A stretch of 64,000 bases of DNA, taken from assembly GCA_025084515.1 (NCBI GenBank), contig JAJAGP010000755.1, positions 124,001 through 188,000 on the forward strand, written 5' to 3'. Below the pieces are notes generated by a model. That model had not been told where the DNA came from. It made no database searches and saw only the letters and a list, made by a program, of their open reading frames with translations. The position numbers were made by a program, and so were the translations under genes. Shown in pieces: positions 1-11,060 of the stretch; position 1 is the first letter of the stretch, and each line of letters begins with the position of its first letter. Source of the DNA: Ancistrus triradiatus. Taxonomy: Eukaryota; Chordata; Actinopteri; Siluriformes; Loricariidae.

Positions 1-1380
1 GCTGACTCCCCCATAGATGCTGTCCTGGTTTAGGGTCGAGTTCTGGTTCCTTCCCTCTCTGGTTGCCAGCTTGCTGTAGTTTCCATCCCACTGTAGGCTT
101 GAGCTAAAGTACTCAGTGTTTTTACTCAGTGTCATTGTAGGTGTTTTCGCACATTTTCAAGTTTGAGAGTTCCTCTTTTGTAGCGCAGGCAGACCTGCTG
201 CGCCAGTGGTGCCAAAACTTTTGGTTGCGAGTGTAGAGCCCTTGCTGGGCGTGTGACCTACTTCATGTACTATTTATGCGGTGCAGGTCACACGAGATCT
301 CCATGCTCTGTACGGTTTAGTAGGCGTTCAGGTTCTGCTGCGTGATGCGCGCTGCTCCTAAATGAATCATAATCCATATTAGGATGTGTTTGTTCTTGCA
401 CACACTCGCACAGCGTGCAGAGCAAACACACGGCTCTCCTGCTCTTGTGGTTTCTGAAAACACCGGAACATATAAACAGAGACCGCGAGGAAATTAATTA
501 CCGAGCGAGCGGCGGCTGAATCCAGAAGCTCAGAGCTCGTAAGGTGTGCTGAGCCGGATAATGAGCCGTTCAGGCAGTCTGCAGAAAGTGGCGCTGGCTC
601 CTCTAATGGGAAAGGTCAGGTGTGTCAGCTGCCATTATTGTTCTCCTGCCAGTCCAGTCCAATAAAGAGCTCGAGGTGCTAATAGCGTGCGAGGTGGAGG
701 ATTGAAACGGACTAAAAGTTGCCTCCGATTTACTCTCAGCCATAAAGCGTGTGAGCGTGAGCTGACTGACCAAGATGAGATGAGCCCACGCTGGTGGCCC
801 TGCTCTCTTCTTAGATCTGTTGGTTTGCTGACCTCTGAACAAATCATCTCGTCAGTTAAGATACAAAACATTTACACTTCTCGGTCATGTAAAAGGGTGT
901 CAAACTTTTGCACACGCCACACTTTAGGGTTAAAATGCTAAAAATGTGCCAGCTCTATTAGGGTGCTCTGATGTATGACGAGTTTGAGTCGGGCTTCACA
1001 TGCAGGCATGACTGGCTACACCTGAGGGAGGAATAGTCAGTCGGGGGATCATCCCTCGGTGATGCTTCAGTGATCCCTACCCAGCCCTGCAATGGACTGG
1101 CCGTCCCGTCCAGGGCACATTTGTTTAGAAGCCGGAGCACTGCATTTTTGACGAGGATTACTAAGAAATGCGTTTTATTTAAGCTTGTTACTGAAGAGGT
1201 TCTGTAACCCTCAGTTCCAGAGTTCTGGGGGGTAAGCATCACCCAGTTCGGACCCAGGTCCTCAGGGATTGTTCCTTCCAGGAGATAGCTCTTCCCACTT
1301 TGGATTCAGGGTGCGAATCCCAGCACTGCCGCTACTCTGACCTTGAAAAAGCTGTAGCTGTGGTACACTCTGGTCGCTCT
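1..1380. other. No gene recognised
   Basis: Mixed-composition sequence without a recognised exon. 1080-1125 (GCAATGGACTGGCCGTCCCG) is a short piece of a common dispersed fish repeat, and 1257-1335 has a weak B-box-like GTGCGAATCCC. Confidence 0.5.
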
Positions 1381-1582
1381 GGAGGATGGATCCCTTTTTG
1401 AGTCTTGGTTCACTTAAGGATCTTCCTTATAACGTTTAGGGATTTTCTTTGCCACTGTCGCCCTAGGCTTGCTCATTTTGGGATTGGCCCTAGATGTTAG
1501 AAGATCATCTAAAATTGTAAAGCTGCTTTGAGACGATGATCCACTGTAAAATTACACTATAGAAATAAATCTGCCTTGACTG
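1381..1582 (+). mobile_element. LINE 3'-end fragment (L2-type), sense
   Basis: It shows TTTTTGAGTCTTGGTTCAC, CCACTGTCGCCCTAGGCTTG and AAGCTGCTTTGAGACGATGA, ending with AATAAATCTGCCTTGAC. This is the reverse complement order of the antisense copies, so the element lies in the + direction. Confidence 0.78.
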
Positions 1583-2799
1583 ATTTTGTTTTTGTGCTTT
1601 GGCTGGTTTACGACTCCCGAAGTTTGTCATAATCCATATTCTTCAGGCTTGGGTAATGCTACTTATTTACGAAGAACCCCTGGTGAGCGTTACAGGGCAT
1701 TTCGTCTGTTTCAGTCATGTGGCTGGTGTACATCCACTATGTTTTTCCGGCGTTTTTGTACCTGTACCTTGTCTTTGTTTTACTAAACGTCTGCACCTTG
1801 GTTTGTCTGCTGTAGAGCTTGTGTGTGATATTGAGACCTCCCCTGTAATTATAGTGATTTAAAGTTTTTACATAAAGGCCAGTTCAGACACACATCATCA
1901 TCCGTTTTCATCTAAGGCTGTTGCTAACAAGTATTTTTTGCAGACCACAGCAGTTTCAATTCAGCTCTCTTGATCAAACTCGCTACTGCAGCGTGAACAT
2001 TGTTAGCCATCTCAGACACGGCTGTCTGGCGCAAGTTTTTACGCTTTGGTAGCTCATACTGCGAATTCAAGGTCCGTAACTTTTCTCTGAACAGTGGCTT
2101 TTCGGCTGTGACTCTTCACTAAATAACGCCTTCCACCAGTCGTGCACTCTCACCATTTTACGCGGTCACGCTTATACTTTCAGTGTTGGAAAAAGCACCT
2201 CTCTCAAAATGTTGCCAAACTGGAGTGCTGGCCCTTATTCTGTACAAGCTCGTCTACTTTTCATAGAGTAGGTGCACCTACCCCAGTGTTCTTTAGACTG
2301 AACTTCTACAGAGCTTTAAACATGTGTATTTGTAGTTAATGTGGTGGAGATATTAGCTTTGTGATGCTCATACTTAAGTGCAGATTTCTTAAAAATACAG
2401 CCATGCCTATTAAAAAAAACATCACGAGGCAACAGAGTGTGATAGAAGATGATAAGTTGCATAATATCGGCATGGATTTTAATGATTGCGATATTCCATA
2501 CTTTTGTTTATTGGCCCAAGGGTTTGCTTTGCTTTGTGGTTGCTGTAGTGTCCAAAGTGGTTGGTTAGCAGTTGCTAGGTCATTACTATGGTGTCCAAGG
2601 TGCTTGCTATTGTGTTGCTATGGTATGTTACTAGGTGGTTACTAAGGTGTTGCTAGGTGGTTGCTATGGTGTCCCAGGTGGATGATTTGGTATTGATAGG
2701 TGGTTTCTATGGTGTCTTAGGAGGTTGCTGTAGTGTTACTAGGTGTTTACATGGGGCATTTTATTTACATATATTCTTTAATTATTGTATTTAACATCC

Positions 2800-3005
2800 A
2801 GGCTGCCCGAGGAGGATTTGTCCCTGTTTGAGTCTTGGTCCTCCCAAGGTTTCTTTCCTGTAAGGTTAGGGGAGTTTTTCCTTGCCACTGTCGCCTCAAG
2901 CTGCTCACCTAGGGCTTTGAGCCAATATATTTGTAAAGCTGCTTTGAGACAATGCTGTGTTGTAAAAAGCGCTATATAAATAAATTTGACTTGAATCGAC
3001 TTGAC
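2800..3005 (+). mobile_element. LINE 3'-end fragment (L2-type), sense
   Basis: GAGTCTTGGTCCTCCCAAGG, GCCACTGTCGCCTCAAGCTG and AAAGCGCTATATAAATAAAT, ending in the TTGACTTGAATCGACTTGAC tail. It interrupts the GGTTGCTATGG minisatellite. Confidence 0.8.
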
Positions 3006-3070
3006 GTGTTGTTAAATATTTGCTCTGATGTCACAGATGGTTACCATGTAGTTACTATGGTGTCCCTGAT

Positions 3071-3297
3071 TGTCACACTCGGTTGGAAGCAGGAGACAAA
3101 CGCAAGGCCACTGGCTGGTGAGGTGGTTTTATTAACAAAAGACAGGGACGGAACGGTGAGACGAGGTAGGGACATCGTGAATCCGCGGGGAGAGTGAACT
3201 GAGTGAGGGTTAAATAGTGTGGGAATGATGCGGGAAATGAGGAACAGGTGCGCGTGATCAGCAGGTGCAGCAAGCCGGGAGGCCGGCGGGCGTGACA
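3071..3297 (-). mobile_element. Solo LTR, 227 bp, with 5-bp target duplication
   Basis: It begins TGTCACACTCGG and ends CGGGCGTGACA (TG...CA boundaries), flanked on both sides by CTGAT (3066-3070 and 3298-3302). On the minus strand it has a CTATTTAACC TATA-like box followed by a TTAATAAA poly(A) signal, the usual LTR order, so the element points that way. The minus-strand start TGTCACGC is shared with the LTR at 35891. No internal retroelement sequence remains, so it is most simply a recombination product. Confidence 0.8.
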
Positions 3298-3483
3298 CTG
3301 ATGGATGATATGGCATTGCTAGGTGGTTGCTATAGTGTCACCGGTGGTTGCTGCGGTGTTGCTATGTTATCCCAACCTGTTGCTATGGTGTTGCTAGGAT
3401 GTTGCTATGGTATCCCAAGTGCTTGCTGTAGTTTTGCTATGTATCCCAGGTAATTGCTATGGTGTCCCGGGTAGTTGCTGTGG

Positions 3484-3704
3484 TCAAGTCAAGTCAGATT
3501 TATTTCTATAGCACTTTTTACAATGGATCACTGTGTCAAAGCAGCTTACAATTTTAGATGATCTTCTACTATCTAGGACCGATCCCAAACTGACCAAGCC
3601 TAGGGCGACAGTGGCAAGGAAAATCCCTAAACGTTATAAGAAACCTTGGGAGCACCAAGACTCAAAGAGGAACCCGACCTGCTTGGGCGGCGTAGATGAT
3701 AAAT
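3484..3704 (-). mobile_element. LINE 3'-end fragment (L2-type), antisense
   Basis: Starts with TCAAGTCAAGTCAG and carries the shared CTAGGGCGACAGTGGCAAGG block and CTTGGGCGGCGTAGATGATA, as in the copies at 39 and 61 kb. It is inserted in the GGTTGCTATGG minisatellite. Confidence 0.82.
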
Positions 3705-3811
3705 GGTGTTGCCTGGTTGCTGCTGTGTTGTCCAAGGTGATAGCTAAGCATTTGCTATGGTACCTCAGGTGGTTGCTATGGTGTTAGTTAAGCGGTTGCC
3801 GTGGTAGTGCA

Positions 3812-3836
3812 CCCTAACCCTATATGTATATATGTA

Positions 3837-3909
<73 letters not shown>

Positions 3910-3969
3910 GTGTGTATATATGTGCATGCATACGTACATACATACATACATACATACGTAGGTACGTAC

Positions 3970-4001
<32 letters not shown>

Positions 4002-4010
4002 ATATGTATG

Positions 4011-4056
<46 letters not shown>

Positions 4057-4070
4057 TATATGGGTTAGGG
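3812..4070. repeat. TA/TG/TACA microsatellite bounded by inverted CCCTAACCC
   Basis: CCCTAACCC (3812-3820) and GGGTTAGGG (4062-4070) are perfect inverted copies around a 240-bp tract of TATATG, long TA runs, TACA and TG repeats. Open frames here are only repeat translations. Confidence 0.9.
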
Positions 4071-4119
4071 CTATTTATTTATATATTTATATATAAATGA
4101 GAAGAAAGAGCATTGTTTG

Positions 4120-4880
4120 AGCAGATCGACGAGAGGAGAACAACAACCGCAGTCTAAGCGTAAACCAGTGGTGATTCCATATGTGGCAGGAACATCTGAA
4201 CAATTGAGACGCATATTTGCCAAACACCGCGTCTCAGTGGCTTTCAAACCCCAAAACACGCTACGCCAGAAACTGGTCCACCCCAAGGATCGGGTCCCCC
4301 AGCACAAACAGAGTAATGTAGTGTACGCTGTTAAGTTGCCGGGGGGAGGATTGTCAGGAATTGTACATCGGGGAAACCAAACAGCCACTGGCGAAACGGA
4401 TGGCACAACATAGAAGAGCTACCTCATCAGGTCAGGACTCTGCGGTTTACACCACCTACAGGCCAGTGGCCACTCTTTCAAAGACGAAGACGTGCAGATT
4501 CTTGATAGGGAGGAACGATGGTTTGAACACGGAGTAAAAGAAGCCATTTTTGTAAAAAGGGAACGTCCATCCCTGACCTGATGGTAGCCTCCGAGTACAC
4601 CTCTCACCATCTTACAACGGAGCCATCGCAGCCCTTCCCCAATCCTGTGTGAATGGCACACGTGGTCATTGTCGTTAATGGCTATGGTAATCTGCATATT
4701 AAACTGATCACCGGTCCCATTGTTATGCAATGGTGCTGGTACCAGTCGTTATGCAAAGGTGCTGTATATAAGATTGGGGAAGTTTTCCAACTGCTGAGAC
4801 TGAAGAAGCCACTTAGATGAGTGACGAAACATTTCTCCAATAAAATCTATGGCCAGATGAACAGATTCAACTTCTTGGAT
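4120..4880 (+). mobile_element. Second Penelope-like copy, strongly 5'-truncated
   Basis: Close match to 52027-52788 (a few percent difference by eye) from the STRGEQQPQSKRKPVV linker through the GIY-YIG region to the shared 3' end AACTTCTTGGAT. Frame 4117-4413 covers the linker but is already degraded where YIGETKQ should be (a one-base shift gives VHRGNQTA). The copy abuts a TA/TG microsatellite on its 5' side. The true 3' end could lie up to about 4915, because sequence after 4880 resembles the usual ending of the family. Confidence 0.9.
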
Positions 4881-4914
4881 TTTCTTACCTGGATCATTGA
4901 GCATGCATCAAGAT

Positions 4915-7710
4915 GTTGTCCATGCAGCACTGAATCCATGGAATAAAAAGTGGGTGAGTTATATGTCCGATACTGTCAGCTCGCACCTGTTTAAAACATC
5001 AATTAACAACAATTAAGGTGTTATGGTAGACAATACATATCACACACCCCTTACCCACACCCTTTTTCTGTTTAATTTTTCTTTGCAACAGCAAAGGGTG
5101 CACTTAATCGCATCAAAATGGACGATTATGTGGGTCGCTCTGCAAAATAGGACGTTTTTGGTTGCGGTTAAGCGTAGCCTTAAGAAAGAGCGATATAGAA
5201 CGTTCTGGAAAGCCAATGATGCCAACATCAGTACAAGTTCTCAGTGACTAACATTTGTAATTTGTTTATCCGCTCAACCCAAACAGCAGTAATTACTAAA
5301 GTGCTAAACGTGCGTAGAGCTCTTAAGAGATTAAAAACAAAGGTGAATTAGCTTCCCGAAATAAAAGCCTTAATGCAACATCACTTTCGTCTTTATGTAT
5401 TTAATGGGCATAACCTCGTTCACTTTGGGACTCATTAAGCCGCCTGATCGGCAATCCAAACACGTCCTGCGCTAACCATCCCCCCCCTTCAAAAAAAAAG
5501 AGAGAGGAGGAAGACAGAAACAGTTTCACACATGACGGCTTCCGTCTCCACTCGTCCATGACTGGTAATTAAGTGCTAAAATTTTGATGTATTCATTACG
5601 CTGCAGCTCACAAACAGGAGCCCGGGCGGTGCCTTACGGGTCGTGCCTGGAGCCTGCCGCTGTCAGAAAACTGTTGATGGAGGGAAATTATCATGCATTT
5701 AGAGAGCGTGATTAAAGGAACTCGGACGCTCGAGAGAAAACGAACGCCCGACGCATCCTGAGCAGTAAGCGTGGCTTAGGATTCAGGAGCGCTCTCGGCC
5801 CGTCGGATGTTCCTGCAGGATGGGATTAATCAACGTTTTGTACCACGACTTACCCAGTGACGGTTCGAGGCTTTGATGCTGCTCTGAACGACAGAGGCAC
5901 AGACCAGTCTGAATGGTGGAAGAACTGCTTGAAACTCAAAAAAGAAGCCTTTGGCATTGGCATTTGGCATGTTTTCACAGGAAGCTCTAAAACTTCGAGA
6001 GTTGGATGGACCCCTGACGAGGCACAGTCCTTACTGTGCGGTCTCGTTCTCCTTATGGATACCTGCTTCTGGTGCCAACTATAGGGGGCACTGTACAGCG
6101 CCCAAACAATGGTGATGTTATTGTTATTTGAAACATTTTACTCATAGATTTTTTTTAGCTTCCACCTGGGTTTTTCTCAATTTTCACCGTGAAGACTGGG
6201 CACAGAAAGGCCATCGTGCCTGCATCTGATGCCCAACCCACCACCGGGTCTCTGCTGCCGTCGGCTGGCATATTAGACCTCTAGTAGACAGTGTCATGCA
6301 AAAGAAAACAAGACCCAATGAGTTATTGTCAAAAATTAAAATACATTATAGCTTGTTTCCTTTTCTCTTGGGCTGCTTTTTTAGTTTGAGTGTGGTATTT
6401 AAATTTTATTTAACATATGCAAATTGCATTTTTACAAACTCGGAGCACCTCAGAGCAGACAAAGCCTCCAGTGATGTTTGGACCCCAGTTTGGATATATA
6501 CAATATACAATAACTTACGATGAGTTTATCGGAATGTAACCCCAACATAAATCCTGTATATGCTATGTAAGATACTGGGACTGGTGATTAGGGGACCATT
6601 TCCGACACATCTTATAATGTTCGGAAACAAAAACGCGATAATTGGCGTTGCATTCTTGTGGCTAAGATGTTCATTTTGACTGGTCTGTTTTGTAAAATGA
6701 ACAACAAAAACAGATCAATAACTGAACTAAACAGACTTCATTCACAATCAGATGGCACTGTCACAAACCTAAGTGGATGAAGGGCCAGGTTTACAAAGTT
6801 GATAAAACTACAGTCATGAGAAAAAGTAATAATAAAACAAATTAGTAGATTCTAGAAGAAGGAAACAGAAAGAGAGAGTTCCAAATTTTGGGTGCTGTAT
6901 CGCTGTATGAGGGTACTGGAGGACCAGGTTGTAGGGGTTTGTAGGATGGAGCAGAACTGACGGATAACTTGGAGGCAAGACCACGTAGAGTTTTAAAGAG
7001 CGAGAGAAGTTAGTACTAGAAGGTAAGATCTTAATCTTGCTGGCTGTTATCCCGCCAAGAATGATGGGCTCCTCTTTCGGGCCTGGTTTCTCTGTATCTG
7101 TATCTGCTGCGCATTTGGGGTCTGGACCTTGCTTTAGTAAAGCTGTCTGTTCCTAAAACCAAAATCCTTGTGCTGATCAGAGGTAAGGGCATCGCGGTAC
7201 AGCTCTGTTAGCGTGCTACTAGAGTAAACACGCCGAACACGAAGCCCTCTGAACTGACACGGACTGAATGTTAGCCCTCAACAGCATGTCGGTTCTCGTC
7301 CGGCCCCGGCGCTGCCCGGATAGCTCACGCTCGCCCCGCGAAGAAAACAAGACACATCAACAGGCTGGAAATTAAAGCGTGAAGGGTGGCGGGAGATATC
7401 GGCGGAGGGAGAGAGATTGAGGTCGAGGTGAAGGCAGGGGAGGAAACAGAGCTGTTAGATGTGAGAGAATGAGAGAGGAGTTAAGGCACGAATGCTGATG
7501 GAAACCTACAGGGCTGCACATGAGGCTTTTATTGGAAAATTTGAAGGACTTGGAGGGATTGTTGGATTAAAAACCTGAGATTGTGGGGCAGCACTGGGGT
7601 AAGAGGAATATGGCTTGGGAGGAATAACGTTAAGGATTGTGGGAAAAGATTATAAAGGCAGCAATCTACCACCTGAGCAGACATTGGGACTCCTCAGACT
7701 AGACGAAGTT
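4915..7710. other. No gene recognised
   Basis: Open frames here are under 80 codons and lack recognisable domains. 5570-5830 is relatively GC-rich and free of evident repeats. Confidence 0.5.
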
Positions 7711-7714
7711 TTTC

Positions 7715-8080
7715 CAAACTTCTGTTGCCCCTCGTCTGAATCGTAGCCTCAGTTCCTTGTTCGTATCTGGCAGGAGTGTCAACCTGTGTGCTTCTGCTGC
7801 TGTAGCCCATCTGCTTCAAGCTTTGACATGTTGTGTCGTGGTTCAGAGATGCTCTTCTGTGTAACTCGGTTGGAACGAGTGATTGTTTGAGTTACTGTTT
7901 CCTTTCTATCAGCTCAAACTGGTCTGTTCATTCTCCTCTGCCCTCTGGCATCAGCATGGCATGTTCACCCAGAGAACTGTCCTCACTGGATATTTTCTCC
8001 TTTTCAGACCATTCTCTGTAAACCCTAGAGATGGCGCTGTGTGTGAAAATCACCTTTCTTCTCCATGCTGATGCTCGGTT
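7715..8080 (-). mobile_element. Fish DNA-transposon fragment (Tc1/mariner-like)
   Basis: GCTGCTGTAGCCCATCTGCT, GAGATGCTCTTCTGTGTAAC, CCTTTCTATCAGCTCAAACT and ATTTTCTCCTTTTCAGACCA match a very common fish element. Its superfamily is assigned from memory and no intact transposase frame exists. Confidence 0.65.
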
Positions 8081-8226
8081 TGATTCAGCAGCTCATTTCA
8101 TTTTTAGTGGTGTGTTTAGTTTTTGCATAACCTTTATTCGAATCTGATTTTCCTGTTGGGATCATATTGGCTTGATTGTTCTACGGAATATATACCTTTT
8201 GCCGATTTTATATAGCAAGGGAAATA

Positions 8227-8390
8227 GTCAGATTTATGTCTGTAGTGCTTTTTACAAAAGAGGTTTGTCTCAAGGCAGCTTCCATTATCTAAGGCCAATC
8301 CCAAAGCAAGCCTAGGGTGACAGTGGCAAGGAAAACGTTATAAGGAAAAGGTAGGGCTAAGATTCAAAAAGGGACCTGGCCTGCTTGGAA
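8227..8390 (-). mobile_element. LINE 3'-end fragment, antisense, diverged
   Basis: It has GTCAGATTTATGTCTGTAG, then TGTCTCAAGGCAGCTT and CCTAGGGTGACAGTGGCAAG, all diverged versions of the L2-type tail. Confidence 0.75.
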
Positions 8391-8879
8391 TTAAACTAAC
8401 TTACCCAATTAATATGTGTATAATAACAATTTAAATAAAGAGAAGCTAAATAAATATTAACAGAGAGAACGTATTTAGCTGGAACGGAGAATGGAAGAAC
8501 AGCTTGGGTGGAGCTGAAGCGTAAGAACATCTTCGCATGGGCTGAAACTGGTACTTGAGCTTGGAGAGACAACAGAATATGTAGTTAGTTATTGTAAATA
8601 GTTATTAAGAGCGCAGAGCCTGGTACTAAGTGAAGCAAGAGACTCCGGCAGCACTAACTATAAGAGCACACATCCAAAACAACTGCAGGGCTCTACGGTT
8701 AAATACAAAACCTGAGGATTTGTGGGATAAGGCGACGAGCTGAGCACTGTCAGAGAAGACGATGGGAAAAACCGAAAGATTTTGAGATCTTATGCGATAA
8801 AAGGTTGAGGTTCGTGGACAAGCGCTGGAGAGGAAACCTGAGGATTGTAGGTGAGGGCCAGGAGAGAATCCGAGGATGA

Positions 8880-11060
8880 GATAAAGGCTATCGGAAAAGG
8901 TGGGGATTGTGGGAAGGTGTCGGTCGGATGCTGAGATTTGCAGGCCGACAGGGGAATGGTGAGGATTGTGGGAAAGGATTGGGTGGAAGACTTATAGGGG
9001 AGTGGAGGAAAGCTTCGATATGGGATGGTACAGAAACAGTAAGGTGTGTTAAGGGAAAGCTGAGAGCTGTGGACAGTGTGAGACTTGGGATGGTTTGCTT
9101 GGGGATGTGAGAAAACTGTGGTGCAGGTTTTACAGTATAACTAGTTTTTGTCTAGAAATCTCGTGAGGATGAAGGCTGGTAGTTATGTGGGCTTGTTGTG
9201 AGGACATGGAACATTTGGGGGAAAGCTGGGTCTTTGTGGGTACTTTGGGTTCATCTGAGGAGTATGTTTGTGTCGTGTTATTGTTGGATAATGAAGGGGA
9301 AAAGCTTGGTATTTGGGGGTATATTAGGGTGTGGGATGTGAGGCGTGTGTCTGGGAATGTGGGTCATGTTTGTGGAAACCTGTGTATTGGGGTATATTAG
9401 GGGAAATGACAAGGGTCGAGGGCTATGTCTGAGGGAATGCCTTTCAGGAAAAGCTGGGTATTTGGGCACATATTGACAGAAGGTTGTATGATGTTTTTGA
9501 GGGGAAAGTCTTGTGATTCTGGGTTAATGTTGGTACAAGTACGGATATTTGGGAGTATATTGGGGAAATTATGAGGGTTGAATGGTGGAAATCTGGGTAT
9601 TTTGAGTTATACTGGTAGAAACAATGAGAGTTGTAGGGATATATTTCCGTGAATATCATATGATTTGGGAGGCATTTTGGTGGAAATCTTGGTAGTTTAT
9701 AGAGCTTTGTGCAAAGTACTATGGGGTAATTTGGGGAATAAAGCTGGTTATTTGATGCTAATGTGAGAAACAGGATTGTAGGGATATATTTGAGGGGAAG
9801 TTTCATGGCTGTGGGGTCATTTTGGATGATATGTGGGGTTATAGTGGTGGAAACAATGATATATTTGAGTGAATATCTTATTTTGGTTGTTTTGGGGAAA
9901 TGGTGATGGTATGGGGATATGTTGAGAGAATGTCTTGTGGTTGTTGGGTAACGTTGTGGAAAGCTGGGTATTTGGGGGTATACTGGGGAAACAATAGGGT
10001 TATAGGGTAGGTTTGAGGGGAAAATCTTGTGATATGGTTGGTAGTGTTTGTGGAAATCTATGTTTGGGGTTATACTGGGCAAACGGTGAGAGTGTAGGGG
10101 TATGTTTGAGAGAAGTCATTTGGGGAAAAACCTGGTTATCTGAAGCTGATGTTGAGCGAAACAGGGTTGTAGGGATATTAATGAGAGAATGTTTCGTGAT
10201 CGTAGGGTAAAGTCGGGGGAAATCTGGACATTTTTGGGTTATGATGGTGGGTAGACTGAGGGTTGTAGGGATAAATCCGAGGGGGGAATTTTGGCGGACA
10301 TTTGGGGCTATAATTTGGAAATTATGAGGGTGTAGTCGTGTGATTGAAGGAATATCTTGTGATTGTGAGGTAACTTGGGTGGGGGGGCTAAGTTTTTTTA
10401 TATTGGTGCAACAATGACGGTTGTAAATATATATTTGAGGGAACTGTTCATGGATAGGGGAAATATTGGATATTTGGAGATATTGGTGAAAACGATGGTT
10501 GTAGGGGTATGTTTGGGATCGTCTCATGATTGTGGGGTAATGCTTGTGGAACTATAGGAATTTGGGGTTATATATATATTTACATTTAAGGGAGCAGCTC
10601 ATGATTTGGGAACACGTTGGTAGATATTTGGGGTCATTTTGGGAAAAATATGAGGGTTGGGGGAAATTCCTTGATTTATGGCTCATGTGGGGGGAAATGT
10701 GGGGAAAATGTAGGGGTGTGTTTCATCTCATGATTATGGGGTAATTTGGGGAGAATCCTGGTTGTCTGAAGCAAATATTGTGAGAAACAGGGTTGTAGGC
10801 GTATGTCTGAGGGAAAGTTGAATGGTTGTGGGCTAATTTGGGGGGAAATCTGGGCATTTGGGGTTATATTGGTGGAAAGATTTTTCTAGTGATGTATTTG
10901 AGGGAACATGTCATGATTTGGAAAACTTTTGGTTCTAATCTGGATATTTGGGGTTACGTGGGAGTATATTTGAGAGAAGACCTGGTGAAAGCGGTGGATG
11001 TTTGGGAGGAAGCTGATGATTGTGGACGAGTGTCAGAGGAAAAACCTGAGGATTGTCTGG
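8880..11060 (+). repeat. Diverged C-poor tandem array, units about 80-90 bp
   Basis: Recurring words in a fixed order, such as GGTTGTAGGGATATATTTGA, AATCTTGTGATTGTGGGGTA and AAGCTGGGTATTTGGGGTTA, reappear every ~83-90 bp (for example near 9968, 10055, 10138, 10222 and 10305). The + strand is rich in G and T and very poor in C. The long minus-strand open frames at 9444-10527 arise from this composition and are not read as genes. Confidence 0.85.

Larger units (their letters stand above)
2536..3812 (+). repeat. GGTTGCTATGGTG minisatellite, broken by three insertions
   Basis: Diverged tandem units of the type GGTTGCTATGGTGTTGCTAG run at 2536-2755, 3020-3065, 3298-3483 and 3705-3812. Between them sit a sense LINE tail, a solo LTR and an antisense LINE tail, so the blocks are most simply one array that was interrupted. 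Confidence 0.85.

Noticed and set aside
9444..10527. Minus-strand frames of 212 and 175 codons
   Set aside because: They lie in the C-poor tandem array; absence of stops follows from composition, and the peptides are low-complexity.
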